Below, one piece after another: positions 1-13,804 of a DNA stretch of 64,000 nt. The DNA comes from Fennellomyces sp. T-0311. Lineage: Eukaryota > Mucoromycota > Mucoromycetes > Mucorales > Lichtheimiaceae. Numbering within the stretch: the stretch's first letter is position 1; each line of letters starts with the position of its first letter. Both the position numbers and the translations under genes were made by a program. The notes beneath the pieces are model-generated. The model saw only the letters and a program-made list of their open reading frames with translations. It made no database searches and was not told the origin of the DNA. The stretch spans positions 496,001-560,000 of the forward strand of contig JALLLT010000018.1 in NCBI GenBank assembly GCA_025266875.1. The letters are read 5' to 3'.

Positions 1-1932
1 TCGAACACTCCGAGTTATTGATGTATCATAACTCTCTTTTGGAAGAGATGGGTGACTACAAGGCTGCGATTGAACATTTGGCAAAGGTTGAGGATAAGGT
101 GATGGATAAGCGAGCTCTTCGAGAAAAGCGTGCTTTCTTCCAAGACAAGTTGGGTCAAAAGGATGAAGCTGAAAAAGCTTACTGGAACTTGATTGCTGAG
201 AATCCTCATGATCGTGCTTATGTCAAGTCATTGTTGGAATTGAAGGGTCTCGGTGAAGGTAAAAAACGAAATTAGAAATATGGGATTAACGGAACTAAAA
301 GAAGTATTGTAGAGAGCAAGCGTGCAGATGCTTTACGATTCTTGACCGAAGTGCACGACAAGTATCCCAAATCCAAGGCTGTCGAAGATTTGATGCTGCA
401 GTATGCTGAGGGCGAAAAGTTCAACGTAAAGGTGGATGCAGTACTTCAAAATGCTTTACGAAAGGGTGTGCCATCGGTTTTCGCCAGCATGAAGAAATAC
501 TACGGCAACGCAGCAAAGCACGATGCAATTGAAAAGCTGGTTTTGGGATATCGCGAATCGCTCGAAAAGAACAGCACCTTTTCATCTTCCTCGGATGAAA
601 AGGAACCCCCAACAGCCTTGTTGTGGACTTTGTACTTTATCGCTCAACACTACGATTACCATCAACAATACGACAAGGCCCTCGAAACGATCCGTGCTGC
701 CATCGAACACACTCCCACTGTCGTTGAACTTTACATGACCAAGGCTAGAATTTTAAAGGTAAAACCCTCGTGGTTTGTTGTGGTGGGGAATGTATTTTCT
801 GATATGATGTCAATCAGCATCAAGGCGAAATTCAAAGAGCCGTCAAGGTGATGAACAGCGCACGTGAATTGGATCTTCAAGATAGATTCATCAACTCAAA
901 GTGTGCAAAGTACATGCTTCGCGCGAACCAAGTTGATGAGGCTGAGAAAACCCTTGCCCTGTTTACTCGCAAGGACGTCAGTGTCATACAAGATTTGACG
1001 GATATGCAATGTCAATGGTTTAACCTTGAAGAAGGTTACGCTTATTTGCGACAAAAGGAGTATGGCATGGCCCTGAAGCGATTCCATACTATCGAAAAGA
1101 TTTTTGACGATATTTATGATGATCAATTCGATTTCCATACCTACTGCATGCGCAAGATGACCCTGCGGGCTTACGTCAGGTAACAGACAAGTGGTGGGGG
1201 GAGAGTATTGATCCTTGAAAAAAAATCTAATACCTTGAGGCTTAGTCTTCTCCGATATGAGGATCATATCCGTGATCACCCTTACTATCTCAAAGCTGCC
1301 AAGGGTGCTGTGGAGGTACTTGCATTAATTAGGGAGAGAGACAGAGAGTTTGTTTCGGTTCATCATGAGTAATATGGTATAATAGGCGTATTTGGCAATT
1401 GCAGATAAACCCAGCAGTACAAATGGTACCGATGAAAGTGGTATGTCCGAGGCAGAAAAGAAGAAGGCTCGAAGCAAGGCTCGCAAGGCTGAACTCAAGG
1501 CACAAAAGACCAACGAAGCCAAAAAGGAAGAACCCAAGAAGCAAGAAACCAAACAGACGCCTGTTGATCAGGATCCCGCAGGCGAGAAATACCTCAACAC
1601 AAAAACACCTTTAGAAGATGCCATGAAATTCATCAAGCCCCTTCAACAATTGGCGCCAAACATGATTGATACCCATGCCTTTGCTTTTGAAGTCTATATC
1701 CGTCAAAAGCAATGGGTTTTGGCTATTCGATGTCTCCTCAAGACCGCCGAAATCGACAAGTCGCATCCAAGCTTCCAGGTCAATGTTGATCGGTTTAAAA
1801 AGGCTGGTAAGTGTAAAAGAGTATATAGTAATAGTGTATTGTTTTATTCACAATGGTTATGCAGTTGAAGCGGCGGCTCCTCTTGACCCCAACATTCAAA
1901 AGATCATTGATCTTCAGATGGCCAAGCTCTAG
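1..1932 (+). CDS. NAA15: N-terminal acetyltransferase A auxiliary subunit NAA15 (3' part, six exons)
   Basis: This is the C-terminal part of the TPR-repeat scaffold that anchors the NatA catalytic subunit Naa10 to ribosomes for co-translational N-terminal acetylation. Exons read as 1-258, 313-758, 818-1179, 1246-1315, 1386-1806 and 1865-1932, and every junction keeps frame. Family-typical stretches are FASMKKYYGN, LLWTLYFIAQHYDYH, VELYMTKARILK followed by HQGEIQRAVKVMNSARELD, and FINSKCAKYMLRAN. The penultimate exon carries the Lys/Glu-rich basic segment of the family (SEAEKKKARSKARKAELKAQ). The protein ends at QMAKL. The 5' part and start codon lie outside the window. It converges on the MTRR gene with about 245 bp between stops. 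Identification rests on remembered family similarity and is strong. Confidence 0.93.
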
Positions 1933-2177
1933 AGGAAAAAAAATTGTTGGTAAAATGATAGTACATATAGCAAATATGCAAGCCAAAAAAAATTAAGGTG
2001 GATGCTTGTTGAAGAGCGAAAAAAAGGAAAAAAGGATTAAAAGCACAATGTATAAAAAGACATGAGTGTGATGATAGAAAGCGTTTGCATCTTTAAAAAA
2101 AAGAATAGAAGTATCATCTTTTTTGTTTACGCCCACTATTGCAAAGTAGATTAGTACGAGTATCATTCGGAAAGTTG

Positions 2178-4590
2178 CTAACGTACCAGATCACGAAGAT
2201 ACTTGCGGCTGCCCATCCAGTCTATGAGGAGCTTATTGGCCGCAACAGCATCCAACTGCTGATGCTGACCGAGCATTTCTACAAGCGCATCCTGCACGCC
2301 CTTGGCCATACCCTTGGCATCGCCGCATACGTAAATGGCAGCATCTTGATTGACAATCAAATCGTACAAGCGAGCGCTATCCTTGCGGATCAAATCTTGT
2401 ACATATGTCTTGTTTTGTTGATCGCGACTGACAGCCAATCCCAGATGTGAGATAGTACCGTCTTTGACAAACTCTTCCAGTTCATGCTCAAACAGATAAT
2501 CCTTTGCGCGTTCTCTAAAGCCATAGTAAACCCAAACGGAGCCGAATTCTTTCTTGATATCGCGCGAAGGATGAGTACCAATGCCGCCCATGGATTTGCG
2601 AATCTTGAATTGCTGCTGTCGGTGTTCCAAGAAACCAATGAAGGGCGCAATACCAGTACCGGGACCTATCAGCACCAAAGGGCGTTTGGTATCGGAGGGA
2701 AGAACAAATGCGTTGGCATTCTGCTTTTTAAAGATGGGCACCTTGATCGATTGGACTGCTACGTCAATTACGCTGGGCTTGTTTGTGGATCGTGCAGCAA
2801 CATAGCCGGTAAGTCGGTCGAGCCATGGAGTGGCAACACCCTTGCGAGGTACATCATAGGCGTTTTTGTAGTCAACGACGTTGAAGGCGAAATGGATTTT
2901 TCCGGGATACTTGAGCGGTGAACTGGCAATAGAATAGTAGCGTGGCATATGGGCTGGCAAGGCATCAAGAAGACGCTCTACGGGTGGTTTGCAGCTGGGG
3001 AATGTCTTGAGGATATCGAGCAATGTGGGCATTTGTTCACGCACAGCGTTGAACTGAGCAACACCTAACATCACGACAATCAGTCTCGGAATCCCACTTA
3101 AATATATTTGAACCCCTCCCCTTACCTTGCTTGCTGCAAAGATACATGATCTTTGTCTTTTCCTGAGCATCGGATGTATAGTCGGCCAACAAGCGAAGCA
3201 GAGCCTTTCTTGGTGGAGTTGTCAGATCCACGGCATATCGCAGCAAATCAGCCAAAGTAACAGACTTTGCGTTTTGCAAATGTGTGGGAAGAGCTATAAC
3301 ATAAAAGAATAAGTGACTAGATCGACATCCATTGACTCATGCAAATTACCTTCGCCCTCCACACTGTACAGTGTTTCGTACGCCTCGGCCGTAGAAGGAA
3401 CAAGTCGCTCAAGCACAGCCTCCACGAGCGATTCATCGTTGGGAGCAACAACACCGAACGCATCTCCAGGCTCATACTCGAGACTCTCATCCACTTCCAA
3501 TTCCACGTGCAACGTGCGTTTCAGGGCATCCTTTGTGGTCAAACACTGGACACGAGTAACTGCGGCATGAATGATAGGCGTGGGAGTGACAACGCATGAA
3601 ATGGATGGCAATTCGTCCTTTGATCTTGTCACTTCCAAACGGGTCATCTTTGCTGATGCAGCAGGCACGCGAGGCATACCCGTCAACTGCATTCCACTCT
3701 GCATACCCGAGAAATCCACGGTAAGAGGATGACCCAATGGCTGCTTTTCCCCCTTCACCAACGAGTTATCCAAATCGAGGTACTTTTCGACCGAGGGAGC
3801 GATCTGCGTGGATCTGTTGAGAGCCGTGTATGGGTTGTCGCCATTGGTTTCCTTGATCAACGAATTGTCCAAATTCAGGTACTTTTCAACGGGAGGTGAG
3901 ATGCCGGTGGATCGGGCATTGGCCGAATAAGGGTTCTCGTCCTTGATCTCCACGGCTTCGACCTTTTCAGCCAACTTTTCAACGCCTTCACTTTGCTTTT
4001 GCAATACGTTCGGCAACGTAGTCCACAACTTTTCGATCCATGGATCCACCACGTTTTCTAGACTAATTCATCGTGTCAGCCAATATGAGGTAGACTTTTT
4101 CTCCTTTTTTTTGAATTTACCCTTCCGCATCATCGGCCAAACCCTTCTCTTGGAACACAGTGGCGCCCAGCTCTTTAAGCTTTCGCTCCAATTTCTTGGC
4201 CGTGTTGTTAAAGTTCGAGTAGTTTGTGTCACCCAGACCGAGAATCGCTACTTTACAGTTGTTGAAGTATTCCTTATCCTTGTTTCGACGCAAGAATCGC
4301 CAAAACTTTAACGAATGATCAGGTGCATCGCCATCACCCGTATTGGAAGTGACTGAAATCAATACTCGTGCTTTTTCCAATTGTGCCTGATTCATTATGA
4401 AAAGTGAGAAATCTCGACATTTTTTGCCACGTGCGCTTTACAATAATACCTTTTCGTAGGCATCCATGCCAAAGCATTCACCAACATAGCCTCGTTCCTT
4501 GGCTTCAGAGTGAATGTTCTTGGCAATCCACTCGGCATTGCCGGTTTGCGAAGCCCATAAAATGACATACGAAGACGCCTTGTCGGTCAT
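2178..4590 (-). CDS. MTRR: methionine synthase reductase-like diflavin reductase
   Basis: This NADPH-dependent FAD/FMN reductase is predicted to reactivate cobalamin-dependent methionine synthase. Five exons (4450-4590, 4121-4386, 3350-4062, 3126-3293, 2178-3064) join in frame to 724 residues, close to the roughly 700 of animal MTRR. The N-terminal flavodoxin domain has WASQTGNAEWIAK, TSNTGDGDAPDHSLKFW and LGLGDTNYSNF. The segment GLADDAEGLENVVDPWIEKLW resembles MTRR rather than P450 reductase. There is no N-terminal membrane anchor, which also argues against P450 reductase. The FAD domain has RYYSIASSP and the NADPH domain GPGTGIAPFIGFLEHR. The linker holds a duplicated segment of about 33 residues (around 3753-3940). 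The C-terminus is RKYLRDLVR. The start is the first ATG before the flavodoxin fold. A generic diflavin reductase is the alternative. Confidence 0.88.
3753..3940 (-). repeat. two-copy in-frame duplication inside the MTRR linker
   Basis: Two consecutive segments of about 33 codons are similar at the protein level. Copy 1 contains NPYSANARSTGISPPVEKYL followed by LDNSLIK. Copy 2 contains NPYTALNRSTQIAPSVEKYL followed by LDNSLVK. They lie between the flavodoxin and FAD domains. Confidence 0.85.
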
Positions 4591-5020
4591 ATTCTTTTTT
4601 TCTTTTATGAAAAGAAAGGAGATGAAATCAGATAGCTGACCGCGAAATCTTTTGATGACAGGTTCAACGGTACACCAGCCCGGCTATTTGATTCGTAAGC
4701 ATGTGGAATACACTTATGCAGCACTGCCTATATATGCATCCATTGTACACGTAATGCAAGAAGACTGTTGCTTAGTAATAAGCTGTACCAATGATGAGTC
4801 ACTTTGTCATGGTAGCCATCACGGAAGTCGACTCCGAGAATCCAAAAATGATTTGCCGTTTTGTACCCATGGGAACGGCACATAGCAACAATCCAAACAT
4901 GGTTACAAACATTGATCCACCAGTGAATTTTAAATATATGGCATGCTTCCTGTGTGTTTAATTGCGAAAAGACTGTGAAGGGTAATCATTAATTTTAGAT
5001 AAAGAAAAGCACTGTAACGT
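4591..5020. other. intergenic, MTRR upstream region
   Basis: About 430 bp lie between the MTRR start codon and the 3' end of the ArfGAP gene. No coding exon is evident. The MTRR promoter must lie here, but I see no clear TATA box or other element I can defend. Confidence 0.5.
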
Positions 5021-6330
<1,310 letters not shown>

Positions 6331-8166
6331 GATGCTCTGCCAACCCAATCGATCGTGAAAGATGAAGAGAAAAAAGAAAACGTGCCTAGCGTTTCACTCG
6401 GTTAAAATCCAATCCAATCAATTTCCCAAATTTGTTTGCTCGTGCAACCGCTTGCATTATTGCTGGTTATAGGAGCTGCCGTGTGCTTCCCACACGCTCT
6501 CATGGCAATCTTGTCCGCTTCAATATCTTTTCTTTTTTTAGATTACGGGTTGCGGGTATGTGCTTATGCTCTCCAAAGGTAGATATCGAGGGCTGAACAC
6601 CTGAAATCACATTTTTTTCCGTTGGTCAAGTACTAAAGATTAAACACACGTCAGCAAATCGAATCATTATGCTTTTCGGGTATCGAACCATGTCTAAAAC
6701 GTGGCTTACACAAATAATGTATCGCAAAAGTATATAGTGTTGTCGAGAAAAAATGTATCGACATGTGTGACTTGTCGTGAAAACGTAAAAGTACATACCA
6801 TTCTGGAAAGTAGCTAGAATTGCTGCTTTTGTCATTGGTTTCCTAAACTACAAGTATCCCACGCCGGCAATAAAGCGGCAAGTGTGATAATAAATTTCTT
6901 GGATCCTTAATTATGCACATCGTACGTCCGTTAATGCAGCAAACGGTATACATGCGCTGTACGGAGCCTCACATTACCTTTAATACTGTGCTCGCTTAAG
7001 CCCACCCCGTTACATACAAGCAACGCCACACTGAGAGCAGTACCGGAAAACTGCTTGCTGTACATCGTACGTACGCATCTAACTCTATTTTACTATGCGT
7101 ATTCGACCAAAATTCGGATAATTATCAGTGAAGGCCAATTTCCATGCAATATGCTAGCTGATATCCGTCAAACGCATTGAAGCTTCTTCAAACTACTGGT
7201 GATCGTTAGTAAATAATGAATACAAGTGTTCATTTTTGGCATCAAAATGCAAGGAGAAAGCAGGGCAGGGTGCGAAAAGCTGGTTTACGCATAAAGCAAA
7301 ATACCTGAACCAGATACTTGAGACACAACTATAAGCTGTGGCACCGTATATCTCCACATTGTATTTCCTAGCTGGCACCAATTCAGTATTGCTTTACTCG
7401 GTAACTCATAGGTACTTGACAGTAAAAGAAAAAGGTGGCGCGCAGTTTACTATTTTTACTATCAGTTTTGTACTTGGAGAGTCATTTACGTTTTCTTTTT
7501 CAGTTATTTTGTACAATTCCAAAAATCCATATGGAAATCTGTTTTGCATGTCGCCGCTAGATCACGTGAGCACTGCAGTCATCTGCCAAGTGTCACGGCA
7601 AATGATGTCAGCAGGGATAAGGGTATCTACTCGATTTAATTTAACAAAGTCTGTTATTTCCTAATTTGCCACAATAGCAAGAAGAACAATTCTTTTTTCT
7701 TGTTCCATATTGCTACCAACTTGTATGATGGCTTGTGCTCCTTCATATCAACACAGCTTGCCGAATATTGTTATAAAAGTACGGTTCTTTTAAGCTACAA
7801 TTTGATGACAGCGCTTCTTGCTCAAATTGCATGCCGGGTATTATTGTATCGGCGCCACCGTTACAATAACTAATTTCCGCGCTCACGAGGCAAGCAACTC
7901 GGCTTAGCTACCACCAATCGTTACACCTTTTTGTGCGAGGCACAAGACACCATTGTGCATTTCTCGGCTTAGATCCCCTACTACTTAATGCCTTCAACTT
8001 TTTCCCAGCAGCACTCCGCCTTCATCTTGCATTTTCTCCATATCTCTGGAACTTTGTCTCAAAGTCTATTTCCTTTTCACGCCATCTTTATTTTCGACAA
8101 GTCTTATTGGTAGGTTGCTAATCAATTATAATGTAACCAAGCACCAATACGTAAATTTAAAGTAGC
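6331..8166. other. intergenic, no gene recognised
   Basis: This AT-rich stretch has only short unsupported reading frames on both strands. I see no conserved protein, structural RNA or repeat. The right end is the upstream region of the HET-like gene. Confidence 0.5.
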
Positions 8167-9854
8167 ATGGCAGGGTACATTAAGTACGATGGTCATCAAC
8201 GACAAATCCAATATGCTTATGGATTTATGTATCAACCAGGCATTTACGATCCAGTGAAAGATTCAGAAGGTAGATGCTTTCGGAAAGTTCTATCTCATCT
8301 ATCTTACGCACAGGACTAGAGTCCGAGTTCCGTCCCACAAGACTTGTTCGAGTGGAAGATATGGAAATCATCTCTGGATCGGATGTTAATGAACCTTACT
8401 GGGCGCTTTCGTACTCTTGGAACCAATCTGGGAAAATCATACCAGGAGACGATGAAGATGAGCGGATTGATGAGGGTCAACACGAAATCACTGCATACGA
8501 AACTCATACTTACAACAACTGGCGCGGAAAATTCAAGGCAGTCGATGCAGGCACGATCAAAAAAAGATTTGTCACATTCGAGTGTCTCATTCAACAAATA
8601 TGTCTCGACTTTGACATAAAATATATCTGGTATGACCAGATGTGCATCGACCAGAAAAATCACGATATGAAAGCGCATGAAATTCATCAAATGCATTTGA
8701 TTTACCAGAACGCTCGCTGCACTCTGGCACTGGTTCCCGAACTGGAAGCAGACAACACGTACAACATTGCGAATATTGATATACTGCCGGATTGCCAATG
8801 GAGTAAGCGTATATGGACTCTGGAGGAAGCGTACATGTCCAAACACACGCTCTTTGTTGGCCGTAACGTCCATCTCTGGTCCAACGAAATCGACATGATG
8901 GATAGCGAAGGGAAGACGGTCAACTTTTTAAGCAACATCCGTGACAACAAAGTCAAGTGGAAAGCCTGCACTGTGCTTTGGTATGCCAGAACACGAACAA
9001 GCAGCAAGGTTCATGACCGAATTTTCGCATTGGTCAATATCTTTCCGGAACTCAAGGACCGCATTACGTTCAGTTACGAACAGCCATTGGTCGAATTAAT
9101 GATCCAGTTCTATAGCTTGCTGGCACAGTCTGATCCGTCGATTTTATGCTTTGGTGCTCCTCTTGATCCAGATACTGACGAAAAAATCGAACAAGACCGA
9201 CGAAATGAAGCAGCTTCGCTGCCATCCTGGTCAGGGGCAACTGGAATCCACATAACGCAAGACCATATCAAACCAGATAGCATCTATATACCGATTGATT
9301 ATAATGTGACCGGAAAAAAAATGTTTATGACAAGCACTGTGATCCAGATCTACATGTCAGCACCCGAGGTATACGAAAAGTCTGATTCTTTTGACGCCCT
9401 TTTCCCATCCAAGGATAGCCGACGTGGATCAGCACCTGAACCAAGCACGGAACAAACAAGAATATGCCGATCGGGCACCGGCTTTCCTTTCTTAAATTTC
9501 GTCCCTGCAACGGAAAAGCAATGGGGTTATTATTACCACGGAAAGGAATGCAGGTTAAAAACGACGCACTTTCTTCCCTTGCGAAAGAATGATGACGGCA
9601 CTTCTACCAACACGTTATTAAAACCAAATGGCATTGGCGGTGTGCTATCATTGACTGAAGATTGTCAGCGATGCTTCATCCTCACGGAAATATCTTTCGA
9701 TCTTAATTTCGAAAAATTCAATCGCGGTCACCCAGTCATCACACGACATGATTGTGAGAGTGGCGTATATCGAGCAATTGGTGTATGCTTTCTTGATCCT
9801 TACACTTTATTTGATGATGGCTTGAAGGAAGAGCGAAGGATTCAAATTGAGTAA
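8167..9854 (+). CDS. heterokaryon-incompatibility (HET)-domain-like protein
   Basis: Two exons (8167-8269 and 8314-9854, intron of 44 nt) give 547 residues. After a short N-terminal region the protein shows the HET pattern YWALSYSWNQ, then KYIWYDQMCIDQKNHDMKAH and EIHQMHLIYQNARCTLAL, matching the alternation of HET motifs 1 and 2 (LSYxW and WxDxxCIDQ). The segment CQWSKRIWTLEEAY with RTRTSSKVHDRIFALV resembles the third conserved block (RxWTxQE). In Ascomycota such domains trigger cell death after hyphal fusion between unlike strains. In early-diverging fungi their role is unknown, so a function in non-self recognition is not claimed. The C-terminal third matches nothing I recognise. Confidence 0.8.
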
Positions 9855-12467
9855 AAGAAACCATTTAATATCTAGTCATCCAGTATAATATTTATATGCG
9901 TATTCAGTAAAGATGACTTTCTGGAATATCAACAACGAGGCCTGTGTGTATAATACCGCGGGTATATCCTAGGACTCGGGGTTTGAACCCGTACATATAT
10001 AGGAGGATCAACTGTCTATTGTCGACTTTTAGGGCATCGGACAGAGGTAGTGGGATGAATAGAGATTGACTGAACCGTGCTGCTCTAGATATACGCGTGA
10101 CAGTTGGTTCTAGCGAGACCGACGGGTACCCCAAGGTTTTGGGTGGATCGATATTCTCAACTAATTTGCACACACACTCCATCTTGATACACAGTCGGGC
10201 CATGCGTTTTTTTCTGGCACAGTTCATCAGCCTTGCCCATTTGAAGTGCTTGTTGGCCATCGGTCCTTGAGTAGGGACCTAGTCGTGATGATTGGTGGCC
10301 GATGGTTAGCGCTCGTTCTGGGCCGCAATACCAGCATCAAAAGTAGCATTATCAAGGACAGCAATGTGTTTGCCAAAAGCTGCTTCGACCAGCGTATGGA
10401 AAACGATAGCACTAGCAACAGCACATTGACAATTTGGGTTACTTGCAGACGAATAGACGTTTAGTGGTGCATTTCTGTAAGTGCAAGCTACAAAAAAAGG
10501 TCTGGATTCCAAGGTTACTTTGTTCGATCTTTAACGTTTTCATCGCTTGTAAACATTTTTGATCAGCATCAATTCTCATAAATATTATACTTATTTACGT
10601 CGTAGTGCTGTCTAAATACATTTCGAAGATGGACATGATGTGTACGGAACCACCTACGCTTGCCAAATAATCTGACACTGGTTCCGATGTTTTTTCCAAT
10701 GATTCCCTATTTTATTTCCTTCCTGATGAGATCAATAGGAGAATATGTAACGAAGCTACTGCCGAATGCAAGGGAATGGGATTCGCATGCTGCACCACTC
10801 AAATAAATAATGGGAATTGCTTGGCCACAAAAGGAAAAAAAACGAAGTTCAAGAAGATTATGGTGCTAAGCAGCAGCCTTTAATGTTGTGCTGAAGCCAA
10901 TCGCGAGTCATTGGGGTTAAAGTTCTGGAATATCCCTTGAACCAGAATATTAATGCTCTCAACGATCAGCATATAAAGGCCTAAAGTGCTGAAAACACAA
11001 CCACCGATGGTGGTACTAGTATCTATCAGACGTCGCCAGAAAGATAAGCAGAAAATACGGTCCAAAAGGGAAAGAAGTATCGGAAATTCGTTCACAGCAT
11101 GAATGACTATAGGCCCAACGGAGCCTACTAACCTTATTCAAAATCGAGACTGTCCAAAATAGCGTCTCCCGGTACCTTTATCCAGTGAATACAATCTCCT
11201 GCTTGTTTGGTTCAAGAAAGTAAGGCACTCGGCATCTCTGGAAAGTTCGGAACGTAATGCAGACGGAGGCATTTCATGTTACGTCCATAATCGATTAATA
11301 TAATTACAGTCGCTCCGGACGTTGAAGCAGATGACAAGGCTAATCAAGATCGACACGTCATTTCACTACTATTGTTTACAGGAGTAGTAGGCATTCATAG
11401 ACTCCACAAAGATGTTCATTCCGGGTACGTATATATAAAAAAAAACCAGTACCCGATTACACAGCCAAGGAAGGGTGAATTTCGATGACAGCAGCCGTGA
11501 TTTCCGTCTCTAAACCATCAGATGATGATCTCGCACGCTCATATTCCATTGACTATCTCTAAGGTATCCAATATATATACCTGCAAGGTCTCTCTGGCTA
11601 AAAAATAAAGTCGCTCAACACCAAGAATGCTGCTCTTGAGGCTCTGACAAAAAGTGATTATTGGCATGATATTATAGAATACGGGCTAGGCGTGGCACAT
11701 TTATTCTCAATGACACAGAAGGTCCAATGTCGAAGGATATTTCCTTCGTTATACATAGCAGCAGAGTGGACACCAAAATTGTAATCCAAAAATCCCCCCA
11801 CCTGTGCCGTTTTACCCTTGACTGAATATTGTGATCGACACTTGACTAGAATACCTTCCAATGTTGGCGGAAATTATGCTTCATGTTACCACCCATTCAT
11901 TACGAACGATAATAGTCACTATAAATCGATTGGTTTATGTTTTATTTGTGGAAATATTGCATTTCAAAATGATTTGGAAAAAAGTGCAAATTGTTACGTA
12001 TTCAGTAAAAATAGGCAGATACTATTTTTTAGGCCTGCGTGCTGGATGTGTAGGAGAGTCCTTTATGTTTTACAATGAGTGATATTAAAAAAAAGAGTCA
12101 ATTCCGATATCTTGGGATGCAGATAACGCAAGGGGAGAAAGTCATCACAGAGTACATTGCACTTCTTTTGTGTGATCTGGGTGACTTGCTCCGAAATGTC
12201 ACACAAGCTTTCATGCAGCCAAAATATGGGGTTGACAGAAATGGCGGGGAAATGTTTTAATATTGGTTGCATGGAAAACTCAGGTAACCATCAATGCGTT
12301 GCTTTAATTACACCAGATCAACACAAGTAACCGGATCAAACATTCTGAAAGCGACTGAAGATCATTAGCGCAGTAGTCCGATGATGCGTCAAGGCCAGTT
12401 CAACTGATCGCATCTGTGGGCCGTATTAAGCGTGGCCCGTGCTTCAATACGTAGGAGCCATCATTGT
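9855..12467. other. gene-poor interval with eroded coding fragments
   Basis: No intact gene is evident. On the minus strand 9904-10512 holds fragments of open frame (for example one of 118 codons ending at 9904, and pieces with FGKHIAVLDNATFDAGIAAQ) that could be a decayed mobile or duplicated gene. I could not assign a family. The rest (10.5-12.4 kb) shows no coding signal. Confidence 0.4.
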
Positions 12468-13532
12468 TTATTCCTTTTCTATTGGCACGTTATCCCAATC
12501 CTTGACAGCGTCTACTTTATCCTTGGGAAACGTGATTACCGACAGATCATTAAATACTTTGTTATCATCAAACTCCTTTGGAAACGAGACGCAATCGACC
12601 CACTCGACCGCCGGTATCAAATACGGACATTCGCGTCGCAAGTCTCGTTCCAATTGGCTAGCATGGTGATGTTTAACGTATTATCTCTTTACACGACTTT
12701 TTAAAATATTCCTTACCTGCCGACATACATATCGAATCGATTGGCAATCATAATCACATTGGGTAACGACCGGGTGTTCCAATTGGCACTGAGGGTATTG
12801 CTGTACAATCCTCGACCGCAATGGGGCATATAAAATAAGGTTGGTTCTGAAACGGTGCGCTTGCCATCCTAAATATGGAAATCAGTGGTATTTTTTCATC
12901 AGACAAAGGGGTGCCCGTTTACCTCATTGGTGGTGATCACCTCGATATTGTGAGATTTTGACAGTTCGTTATCGAGATTGGTCATGACGGGATCATAGAT
13001 GGACATTTTGCCCGGAATCTTTTTTTTTTGCACGTTCAGGTTCTGGATGGAAGGATGCCATGTGCTTATTACCTTGAGTAAATCACGGATGATCAAAGCC
13101 AAGACGAACTGAAATTGGGCGTTTTTGGAATGTTGCATGGATCCAATACCGTAGCAGATCATATCGCATGGTTTTGTCGGTACCAAATCTCGTTCCAGAA
13201 TCTCTAAATTTATCCTGATGAGCACCCTTTTTTACTGTGACAAATACCTTACCGAGAAGATCTTTATAGAATGAACTGCTTGTTAACGTTTCACTAAATA
13301 AAAAAAACAAAAAGCAAGACACGGTTGTTCAACACTCACTAGGAGAACGTGAGTTTACTTTTTTTGTTTACCGTCGTTGGGACAAGATTCCTTCGAGATC
13401 AGTCAAAGTGTAGTCGTCCGAGTCTTTGAAAACGTAGCGATTCTTTTTGTTTTTGGATCGTTTGTTTCCAATGGACATGTACTTGAATTTCTTTTCGACC
13501 GTTACGAATCCGTCATTGTCGTTGGTTGCCAT
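12468..13532 (-). CDS. SRR1-like domain protein
   Basis: Six exons (13372-13532, 13253-13293, 13073-13203, 12923-13018, 12717-12868, 12468-12657) total 771 nt, 256 residues. The SRR1-like signature is KPCDMICYGIGSMQHSKNAQ followed by FQFVLALIIRDLL, then SIYDPVMTNLDNEL, TLFYMPHCGRGLYSNTLSAN and LPNVIMIANRFDMYV. SRR1 was named in Arabidopsis for red-light and clock signalling; the yeast relative Ber1 affects microtubule-related processes. The biochemical activity is unknown. The N-terminus (NKRSKNKKNRYVF) is basic. The acceptor before the fourth exon follows an A-run, so that junction may shift by several codons. It is divergent from the RS2Z gene, with 272 bp between start codons. Confidence 0.85.
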
Positions 13533-13771
13533 GGCACAAAAAACCAAGGCCAAAAAAATTTTAAAGGTACGTACAATTCTTTTTCGTTCGGAGACGCAAC
13601 CATGCGCATAAGTCGGCATTACATAATGAACGAGTTACATCGACTCGGTATACTTTATTTAGACTATGTCCCTGAAGCATAATAATAAAAGTGAGCTAAT
13701 CTAGAAATAGCAAAAAGTAAAGCACAGCCGTAACATTACAGAAAAAAAAGAGACTCCGAATTCTTATTTCG

Positions 13772-13799
13772 CTTTCTCTCTCTCTCTCTCTTCCTCCTT
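13772..13799 (+). repeat. CT-rich tract just upstream of a start codon
   Basis: A (CT)n-rich run ends about 6 bp before the ATG of the RS2Z-type gene. Similar pyrimidine tracts precede the next two plus-strand genes. Confidence 0.7.
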
Positions 13800-13804
13800 A
13801 CACA

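Noticed and set aside
9960..10000. T-loop-like GGTTCAAACCCC on the minus strand
   Set aside because: No upstream A-box and no cloverleaf could be drawn.
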